64,000 nucleotides of DNA from Flaveria trinervia (Eukaryota > Streptophyta > Magnoliopsida > Asterales > Asteraceae), in contig CM046442.1 in NCBI GenBank assembly GCA_025506515.1, forward strand, positions 106,607,117 through 106,671,116, read 5' to 3'. The notes beneath the pieces are model-generated. The model did no database searches and had not been told where the DNA came from. It saw only the letters and a program-made list of their open reading frames with translations. A program made the translations under genes and the position numbers. Of this stretch, positions 55,481 to 64,000 are shown one piece after another (position 1 is the first letter of the stretch; each line of letters starts with the position of its first letter).

Positions 55481-58400
55481 ATGGATAAACGATTTGCGAG
55501 AGAACACAATGTTTGTGCCTTCTTCAACCCTGATGATCCTGTTTCAAAAGGGTGTCAAGAAACTATCAGATACCTAAGAAGATCGAGGTTGTTCTATGCC
55601 TTATCAGCAAAGCCTATGATTTATCAATCACATATCACTGATTTCTGGAACTCTGCTCGCATAGACAAAGATGGTGAAGCTATTATGGGTATTGTGAAGA
55701 ATCAGCGAATGATAGTTGATGAACAGACAATAAGAAGGGTTCTTGAGTTGGGAGATGTTGAAGCTGGTCATCCTGATGTGTTCGAAGATGAATACATAGA
55801 GAAAGTATTTCTTCTAATGGGATATGATGGTGATTTTGATAAACGAGAAATCAAGAAAGGAAGACCTTGCAAGCCGTACAGATTTCTCTGTCACACTTAC
55901 CTTAAGTGTATGTCAAATAGAAAATCTGGTCTTGACAGATTCTCAAGGCACATTTCCTCTGGGATTATTGGTGTTTTTGAGGGAACCCTACAATTATTCA
56001 AAGTACATCTTCAACTGCTTAAGTGATCATGTCAAAGTGCAGAAGGCTGATAAGATGTACATGTTTCCAAGGTTCCTGCAACTGATCATTAATGTTGATT
56101 TGCCTGGAACAACTGTGGATGGTGGTACTTTTGTTCAAGCACACCTTGGCAGATCAATACTAAACAAATTTCTGGAAAATATGAAGGAGATGACATGGAT
56201 ATGTTTGCACATGTGATTGATGCTACTGCTGATATTCCTCAAGAGCTTGTGTGGGATGTTCAACAAGAGGACTCTCCAGCCAATTCAGTACAAGAAACTC
56301 ATTCACCTGTTGTATCACCCATACATCATCATCTCATCATCCATACCAATTCACCAGCAAGTCAAAGCACGGAACCAAACTCTCCTTTTCACCCTCTATC
56401 CCAAAACAGTCAAAACACAGAGCCAATCTCTCCCATTCATCTCCAATCACCAAATCAACAACAGACATCCCAACCACAATCACCAAACAGCCAAAACATT
56501 GAGCCAATCTCTCCAATCCACCCTCAATCACCAAATCAACTTCAAATGCGACTTTATCAACAACCTCCAAACCCAGAAAGTTCAGCCACTGAGCATCTTC
56601 ACTGGGGAGACAGAGTTAGCCTCTCAAGCAAGTATAGTCAAACTGTCATTATCTAACACTAAATCCCCTATACCCTCAAAGGAGACTATGCTAGTTTCTC
56701 CAATCACTAATCATTAGCAACAACAACAATCACATCAAGAACTGAAAGTTCAAGCTATTGAAATCAGTTCAAGCTCAGTAGGTGAAGCCCAGGAAGAAGT
56801 AAAAGATGATGAGATTGCTTCTCAACATCAGGAAGAGAAGAAGAAGCAAACCATGTTGATGTGATAGCATATAATGAAGAGGATCTAAGTGATGCTAATA
56901 TCCCTATCAGCAAGAGTTATCTGGTTGCTGAGTACAACAAGTTGGTGCTGAAATCAAATAAGAGAAAGCAAAGAATACAGGAGTTGAAGGGAGTGATCAG
57001 AGAAAAAGATGAAGAGTTAATGAAACAAGAAGGTAGAATAAAGAGGCTGAGAGAAAATGCTCAATGCAACAATGAAGTCATAGATGCTCTGCTTGATCAG
57101 GAGTTTGAGCTTAAAGAGTCATCAGAAGCTGAAAAGAAAGAAAAAGATAGGGTGATGATGAAGCTTGAACAAGCAAATAACTCTATTTCTGCTCAATCAA
57201 ATATGATAAAAAGAAAAGAAGAAGAGATTGAGCAGCTAAAAATGAAGATCTGTGCATTAGAGTCAAATGCTAATGTTTCAACTGTTCAAACAAAACATCT
57301 GCCGAGGAATCAATGGAGATAATTCAATATTCAAGGAAGAGAAAATATCTTGGTGCTGCAGAGAAGAAAATGACAACTGATGAAAGTTCTTCCAAGAAAC
57401 AAAAGCTCACATCTCCTAAACACACACCTTCAGTAGGTTATCTACTGTGAAGTCTATCTCTCACCAGATGATGACAGTGATGAAGAGTGGAAAGAACTAA
57501 TCAAGGAAGACTCTCCAACTAATCAGAAAGTCTCAAAGGATATGATCTTCTGTCTACAAAAGACATATTAGAAGAGAGGCCTAAATCAACCATGTTCATG
57601 ACACTTATAAACCATGGTTTCTCTTATGACATGGTTGAGAGGCTAAACCTGACTGAGATGAAGAATCTGTTGAAAGAGTTTGAGCTTGCATGCTTTATGA
57701 TACCAAATTGTGACTATGAAGCCTTCAGCACCTTTCAATCCATCCAGAAGATAAAGAAGGAGTTGGGACATTGTGACATAGCTAAGCTGAGTAAATACAA
57801 CATGACTTTCTGGTTACAAGGCCATAACTACAAACCACATAAGCTTAAGGGAAGGTCAGTAGGAGAACTTAGAAAGATGATGGAGCATGTGATGAAAGTT
57901 GAGCTGGATACTGGTGTAAAATTCAGAACTAAGGCTCCATATCCATCCTATGAGCAACAAAGCAAACTTCCTACTGAACCTATAACAGTTGAACCTAAAG
58001 ATCAGCATAAAGAAAAGGACAAATTGATCAGATAGCCAAGAGAAGTAATACCAGGCAAAGTATGGCCACTTGGCACTACAGTGAGGGAGATAACTGAACA
58101 GAAATCTACTCTGATACAACTAATAGACCACCTCAGAACTCCTAGTTCTGTGGAAGAGAACATGATCATGGCCTGGAAATAAGATCCAGACTGGGATTGT
58201 GCTATTATTAAGAGAACATCTGGAAGAGTTGAATACTTCCATGATGTATTTTTAGTGGTGAGTCTGCCAGAGAATGACATCAAAGATCTTCAAAACCTGA
58301 TCATCTGCAATCATCCAATTCACCCTAGAAGAAGAGACTTCTCAACTCTAGTGGGAAAGCTCAAGACTAAATTTAAAGATGATGTCCTCAGAGAAGCTAA

Positions 58401-59072
58401 AAGAGAAGATGCAGAACATCAGAAGAGAAAAGGGCTTAAAAGATACAAGTCCAATGTCTCAGAATCTGTAGATGATGAATTCTTGAAGAGGGTTGGCTAC
58501 AAAAGTAGAACTTCAGCAACAATCAAATGCATTGAAGGGACTCAATTCACATACCCTATAACTAAATGAGGTTATGTTAAGAAAACAAAGGAGTTGGTCC
58601 TGCTAAGAAATGTTAAGAAAACTGGATCAGGATCTTTGATCCTGTGGAAATCAAATTACTTCATCCTAGCTACACCTCGTACCTTAATGACGAATTCTTT
58701 CCCAAGTTAGCTGATGAAAAAGCACAAAATGATTTGTTCCTTCATGTCCATATGATACAAGTAATTGACAAATTACATACCAAAGCCTACAAAAAAAGAA
58801 GATTCAATGTTGGACTGCTGAAGGGAACAACTTTTGATGAATTCACAGAACTTAGAATCTTAGAGCAAGATGAGCTAGAAGTGGCGAATAACAACAATGT
58901 GTTAGACACACTCGCTACGGAGGAAGATGTTCTGGGGATAAGCTTTGAGACTCTAAAGAAGTTTAGCAAGATGAAGATCAACTACAAGTATGATGATCAG
59001 AAGACTGTTGTGTCTTACTTCTACAAGAAGATCATTGCCAGAGTCAAGGAGCTTTCTGTTTTGAAGGATTGA
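55481..59072 (+). pseudogene. B1 accessory (envelope-position) gene, broken
   Basis: ATG at 55481 directly after the intron candidate. The N-terminal domain (to 56026) has KPMIYQSHITDFWNSARIDKD, TIRRVLELGD, YIEKVFLLMGYDGDF and YRFLCHTYLKCMSNRKSGLD, then YMFPRFLQLIINVDLPG in another frame (55824-56216). A Pro/Gln/Ser linker with EPISPIH(P/L)QSPNQ repeats follows (56195-56656). Then come a coiled coil (56861-57322), a domain with FKLEF-type and YNMTFWLQGHNYKPHKLKGR sequence (57592-58035), VEYFHDVFLVVSLPEND to KRYKSNVSESVDDEFLKRVGYKS (58255-58569), and a C-terminal domain (58644-59072) ending YFYKKIIARVKELSVLKD. At least five breaks. The N-terminus and the PRFL segment match A1 and A2 in pattern; the C-terminus does not obviously. 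No clear signal peptide or transmembrane span. Function unknown. Confidence 0.8.
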
Positions 59073-59090
59073 TTACCAGGATCTAAGCCT

Positions 59091-59102
59091 AAGGGGGAGT
59101 AT
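59091..59102 (+). other. B1 polypurine tract
   Basis: AAGGGGGAGTAT immediately before the 3' LTR; primes plus-strand synthesis. Confidence 0.9.
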
Positions 59103-60032
59103 TATTAGATCTAGGACTTATAGGTCTAGATCAATTTGTATAGGCTTAGAACTTTAATCAATTCTTGTAATGATATTTGTAATTGTCATTTATTATGCTT
59201 GCATTAATTGTATATGCTAACCCATATATATGTGTTATGGATAATTGCAGGTACAAATGGTCAATTTATGAAATTGACCAAGTGTAAGAAACATCTACGG
59301 ATGAACATTCTGTTCTTCCATAGATATGCTTCTTACAAGTAACATTACATCCAAAGATCCTCTGCGGATGAACAACCAGAACTGAAGAACAAGTTTGCTT
59401 CGGAAGTGAAAGATTCCTACGGAAGAACAAGTTTTCTACGGAAGAACAAGATTCCTACGGGAGAACAAGATTCCTACGGAAGAACAAGTTTCCTACGGAA
59501 GAACAAGACTTCTACGAAAGAATAAATTCCTACGGAAGACACTATTATTGCGGAGTCCAAACACTTGTATAATGCAAGTGTTACAGTCAACAAGGCAGTT
59601 ATACGAATTTCAAGAAATCCGATGATTCCTTAAGTGACACAATCAAATACCAGAAGATTCGGTGTTTCCTATAACAGAAACATCATTGTCTATATATATG
59701 GATCCTAGGTTTCGATTCAAATACGGTTGTTTTAGACGATTAATTGAACATCAACAACAATAGCAAGACGACAATCACCGTCTCTCAACCTAACCTTAGC
59801 AGCCATCACATCATAACAAACTTTCATATCATTCATTCATTATTTTGTAATCATTAACATATTTTAATGAAATACATATTATTCATTAATTGTGTTTCTG
59901 TCAGTGTGTTCTTGAATATTCATTAATAATTAAAATTATTAAAACAATTAAACCAAATTAACGTTGATTCCACAAACGTTGACTTGTCATCACCGACACT
60001 GATAATTCTTGATTGCGATTCTTGGATTCACA
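59103..60032 (+). repeat. B1 3' LTR
   Basis: 930 bp. Begins TATTAGATCTAGG (the usual TG has become TA) and ends GGATTCACA. Seven ~18-bp ACGGAAGAACAAG units (about 59415-59540), one more than the 5' LTR. It shows the uninterrupted sequence of the A2 target site near 59621. Confidence 0.95.
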
Positions 60033-60709
60033 ACCATTCAATTCATGACTAAGGTACCATGAAAAGATATATCAGAAAGTTGATTTTTATTTTGACTTTG
60101 ATTCATTATTTATTTATGTGCTTTCCTATTTAATCTCACTAATATTTTTAATAGCATAAAGTGAATTAATTATTTTTTAGTTTGTGATAAATCATCACAT
60201 TCTACATCATACAGGACTAAAACTCGATACTTTTTTATCGGAGAATGTCCCTTTAAGGTGTAAATTATCAATTCTCTTGAAACCATAATTTCTACAATTT
60301 TTAGGAATAATTATGCTACAACCTATACTTTAGACCGCCCGAAATGGGTTAAAGTTGAAAAATCTCACCGATAGCGCCCCCGCCACCGCCCTACCGGCGT
60401 GAGGAGGCAGTGGAGTTTTAGGCATAACGCCAAAATGGTTCTTTTATCAAAGTGATACTTTTTGAGTTGATAATATTACCGTTTGTAAGCTCGAAAATAT
60501 TACTGTTTATATCTAAGTTTTTACCATCAAATTCCATTTTCCATATAACCGTTTCATTTGAACACCATCGATATAGCTATATATATTCGTTAATAATTTA
60601 AATTTATATTCTAACAAAATTCAACATTGATTTAAGTTGTAACCAAAATGTTTAATAAAGATTACAACCCAATGTACTGTCCCTCATGACAAAATAGTCA
60701 AATCCAATT
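60033..60709. other. AT-rich flank without a recognisable gene
   Basis: Host-side flank of B1. A short GC-rich stretch (60370-60430: GCCCCCGCCACCGCCC and TTTTAGGCATAACGCC) interrupts AT-rich DNA and could be the edge of an old DNA transposon. Nothing firm. Confidence 0.4.
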
Positions 60710-61790
60710 TTGTCCATGACACTCGTACCAAACACACAAATGGATAATTTTGATCATAATGAAATGAACAATGCTAATCTTTTTGGCATGATAACTAATA
60801 TAACAATAACTTCATTCGTTTATCAACAAAACGTCGATTTTAAAGTGAACAAAAACCCGCATTTGTGGTACCTAAGATACAACCGACCCAAGGGGAGATG
60901 CACTCGACCGAATGGAACCATTCACACAAGAATATTTTCACGAGGAACCGAGAGCCAAGAAAAATACACACACCATGGCCATCTAGTGAGAAGTATGATT
61001 TAATTTGCTCGTTGTTGGCTCGATGTATCTGAGTACTCCGCGAGTTGGTAAATAATTTTTAATATTATTTTCTTGTTTACTAAGATTATAATTTTTAAGA
61101 AACATCCAAATTAACAATGAATTATGGATAAGAATTCGAGAAAAGTTCATGGGTTGATCGTTAAACCGCTATCTTAATAAGATTTCTAGTAAGTGGAGGG
61201 ATATCCGCATGAAATGTACGGAACATACAGTGGACATGGAACAACCAGAAAAGTGGACAAGACGACAATCAAGTTGAACAAGATGCTTTGTTTGAATACC
61301 AATCAACTTCAGGTCCATTTGGGTAAATCAAAATATGGAACTTGTACGAGGTAGCTTGAAGTGGCATCTCCTGCCGTTGATGGGAACAATGACTAAATAG
61401 GGTCAATTAACACCAAAGAGGACGAAAACATCATCGTCCTTGAAATCCACAAATAAATCATATGGTCGTCATATGAAGAACCACCACATCTTGCCGGGAA
61501 GGGTGATAAAGAAAAACAAATTAAATGACATCCTCTTCTAGTGACGACAATGAAAGGTTTCAATATTTGACTCAACGATTAGAAGGTTTAGCTGATGTTG
61601 GGAAAAAATGCTTAGATTTAAAGCAAAAACCCAAAGCGGATAAGCAATAACGAATTTAACTAAAAAATATCAACAAATGGCTCTAGATTATGAAATGTTG
61701 ATGAAACCAATCGACTGCCTTACCGGGCCAACCCGTGAAATAGCTGAAAAAGTCTGTCAAAAAATTATTGAAAAAATGTGACAACTATTT
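60710..61790 (+). pseudogene. Relic of a SANT/Myb-like gene with a NAM-associated C-terminal domain
   Basis: A first part reaches FARCWLDVSEYSASW (about 61002-61047), like the AWVDVSEDP motif of plant SANT-like proteins annotated as glutathione-S-transferase-T3-like. GGTAAATAA and a following AT-rich stretch to about 61115 could be an intron. After it come NNELWIRIREKFMG, NRYLNKISSKWRDIRMKCTEF, SGQDDNQVEQDALFEYQSTSGPF and, near 61520-61790, a charged Ser/Asp/Lys stretch (SSSDDNERFQYL, LADVGKKCLDL). Several stops and frameshifts. Such genes occur as dispersed families and as the second protein of PIF/Harbinger transposons. Either origin is possible; no transposase is visible nearby. Confidence 0.5.
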
Positions 61791-62095
61791 TTAAGTATTT
61801 TATAGTTTTTAATTATTTATGCACTTTAGTTTTTAAGTTTTAATGAAATATGATGTTAAGTTTTATTATGTTTTCTAATATTTAAAAATAATGCAATGAA
61901 AAATAATATCTTATCAAATAACACTTAATTGAATATTAATGAAATAACACTTGAATAATTAACCATTCTCATATATTTGATTAAAAAACCAATAATATAT
62001 TAGCTCAAATGGTTAATGTGAGTTACCTATTACATGTAAGTATTGGAAGTTCTTGAGTTCAAGTTTAATTTTAAACAAAAATGATCAAAGTTAAG

Positions 62096-62560
62096 TTAGT
62101 GGGGTTTTACAATGTTTTCAGAACCGAATCGGACGTCAAAGCGGACGCCTTAGTGGTTTGGTGGTTGGACCAGTTGGACCGAATTTAACTATATTTTAAT
62201 TATATTTATATATGTAGTTAAATATAAGTAATTTATATATGATGTATATATATATATTTTATAGTTATATATAAACCTTAATTATATTTGTATATCAAAC
62301 ATACTAATTTATAGTTTAACACCCCAATTTTACTTATTAAAATAAAAAAAATAAAAAACCGGTCCGAACCGGTCTAGTTTCCCGGTCCGACCACCGGTTC
62401 GGGAAGAACCAGCCGGTTCGGGAAGAACCAGCCGGTTCGGGAAAAACCAGCCGGTTCGGTCCCTTAAAAACGAATCGTAGCGAACCGGACCGGCCATCGG
62501 ACCGATCCCCGGTCGAACCAGTCGGACCGGCCGGTCTGATCCGGTCGTGAAAACAGTAGG
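62096..62560. repeat. GC-rich fold-back element with 19-bp tandem repeats
   Basis: Ends TGTTTTCAGAACCGAATCGG and (reverse strand) TGTTTTCACGACCGGATCAG form terminal inverted repeats. Inside the right half, CCGGTTCGGGAAGAACCAG is repeated about three and a half times (62393-62457), within a block rich in CCGG and GGACCG. The left interior is AT-rich (TATA runs). It resembles widespread plant fold-back or MITE repeats; no target duplication is evident. The open frame across it (62337-62573) is not a gene. Confidence 0.6.
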
Positions 62561-63895
62561 TTTTTATTAGCACTAGATTTACGTCTCACCTGAATATCAA
62601 CTTGCAAAGTTTATATTATAAGATACAATGTTTTACCACCAGAATATCATCAAGCACAAATAAAATGATTAACAATAATTATTGAATTTCGAAAGCAATT
62701 CTCAACGTACAATGAATGAACCCAATAAACACTAGTCACGGATTCAGGGGAATTGCAATTATTGGGCAGACGAACTTTATTTAAATGATACGTAATTGAG
62801 GTGGTTGAAACATATGACTATCATTATTGCCTTTGACCGTTGTCACCGGTGGATTTTACAACGTAGAAAACCCATCTTCCACCATGGGGTTAAATCGAAA
62901 CCGTCATTATTTTGTAGCTCTTTGAAATTGATTTTTTTTTGGACTAAACATAAAGACTCAAATCTAATACTTCTCCGATGAAGGTGGCATGTCTTTTACT
63001 ATAATAACTCGTTAACAGTAAAATTATGAGCTTTTAATGATTGTTTTCAAACTAGAATAAACTTGAATACCGTTCATTTTAGCTCTTTGAACTTATATGT
63101 TTATAAAGCTTAAACTTTTTTGAACCTAGTTTATATATTGAAGATTAATGTTTAATTTCTTTGTTTTCAAGGACGATAATAGCGTGTAGAAACTGTGAAG
63201 TAGAGTTGTCAGCTGTGACTCATGTTCAGTTTTCAAACATTAAAGAAAACCTTGTTGACTTTGCCAAAATCAACGCAAGAATATTAAGATATAGAAGGTA
63301 TAGAAACAAAAGAAAACTACTAATACATATGTTTTTATGTTATTCTTGAAGGGGTGTATGTTGTTTTGTTTTAAATATATATATTATTATGGTTATCAAA
63401 ACTGATATAAATCAGGTTTGTTTTACGAGTTTTCCTCGATTATATATATAGGTAGACGTTTAGATAAAAAAAATGAGTTCTCTCTAAAAAATCCGTATAA
63501 TCAATAGTAGCCTGATATGTGATATAATTAAAAATCCGTATAAAAAACGACATTTTTGTCAATATAAATATAACATTACTTTAACAAAATACAACAATTA
63601 TTCGTATATTATTTAATTTCAAACAAACCTCCAAATCTAAAGAATTGTAGAACTGTATAACCATGGTGACGTGATCAGGGCCGGCCCAAGCCAAAACTAA
63701 TAAAAGTAGGTGTAACATCTTGTATTTTTGGTTAACTAAAAGTTAACCTTCTTAATTCTTTTAAAGACTATGTTTGCCTAATACGAAACTTGAGGATAAT
63801 TTATGCATCATTTTTTGATTCCATTAAGTAATTCTTTTATTTAAAAGTTAATAATTAGTCTATTGAATTAAGTGTTAAATAATACTAATAGATTC

Positions 63896-63928
<33 letters not shown>

Positions 63929-64000
63929 GTAATACTAAGCATAAGTTATAAAAATAATAATAATAGTAATTTATAAAAATTACTAAGTTTAGAAATATAT
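62561..64000. other. AT-rich region with an AAT microsatellite
   Basis: No gene, element end or RNA recognised. An AAT/ATA trinucleotide run lies at about 63895-63929, followed by further AAT-rich sequence to the window end. Confidence 0.6.

Larger units (their letters stand above)
33027..60032 (+). mobile_element. B1: long Ty1/copia (Sirevirus-like) element carrying nested A2 in its 5' LTR
   Basis: About 14.5 kb once A2 is discounted. 5' LTR halves are 33027-33552 and 46072-46481; the 3' LTR is 59103-60032 (930 bp). Primer site and polypurine tract flank the internal region. Flanking pentamers GCCGT (33022-33026) and ACCAT (60033-60037) could be a target duplication with two G-to-A changes, one at a CpG. 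Gene order is gag, protease, integrase, RT, RNase H, a 1.8-kb spacer, then an accessory gene of 3.6 kb. All genes carry breaks, although the LTRs are very similar, so decay is fairly recent. The extra 3' gene and size fit Sireviruses. Confidence 0.93.

Noticed and set aside
56217..56717. 166-residue open frame overlapping the B1 accessory gene in another frame
   Set aside because: Alternate-frame reading of the Pro/Gln/Ser repeat linker; the 56195-56656 frame has the matching composition.
62337..62573. 78-residue Gly/Pro/Arg-rich open frame
   Set aside because: Translation of the CCGGTTCGG repeat block; no gene features.

Overview
This window looks like a gene-poor, AT-rich stretch of a plant nuclear genome built almost entirely from nested, decayed transposable elements. 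Initiator-Met-tRNA primer sites, Ty1/copia polyproteins with a long extra gene after pol, and a chromovirus-type Ty3/gypsy element all point to a flowering plant. The protein flavour suggests a eudicot, perhaps Asteraceae, but that is a weak guess. I found no intact host gene, rRNA, tRNA gene or CRISPR array, and every retroelement gene seen is broken by stops or frameshifts.

Left block (1-26264), three layers. The oldest is a Sirevirus-like copia remnant, D1 (+ strand), whose accessory coding region (490-1418 and 23948-25455) and 3' LTR (25462-26264) remain. A Ty3/gypsy element, G1 (- strand, 1419-23942), sits inside that accessory region, with target duplication GAATG/GAAGG. A copia element, A1 (- strand, 3304-15227), sits inside the left LTR of G1, with duplication CGTTT/AGTTT. 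Bases 1-489 are the end of another family-A LTR in the opposite direction.

Middle block (26265-33026) is AT-rich. It holds a candidate non-autonomous Helitron (28722-31568) split by a 1.6-kb non-coding LTR element, L1 (29685-31283), which has a perfect ATTTG target duplication.

Right block (33027-60032), two layers. A long copia element, B1 (+ strand), carries a second family-A copia element, A2 (- strand, 33553-46071), inside its 5' LTR. Both have gag-pol and, several hundred to almost two thousand bases after the pol stop, a separate accessory gene of about 3.3-3.6 kb in the position where Sireviruses carry their envelope-like gene.

Right edge (60033-64000): a relic of a Myb/SANT-like, NAM-associated-domain gene, a GC-rich fold-back repeat, and AT-rich sequence.

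The most interesting signal is upstream of the accessory gene. In A1, A2 and B1 the ATG is preceded by a TATA box. In A1 and A2 the TATA box is immediately preceded by an array of the same palindromic motif that fills the family's LTR. In B1 one copy of its own, different LTR motif lies just upstream of the TATA box, and a well-formed 113-bp intron candidate ends exactly at the ATG. This suggests an internal, LTR-like promoter for the accessory gene, reached independently of pol. The LTR motifs also recur inside the gag and pol coding regions of their own families.
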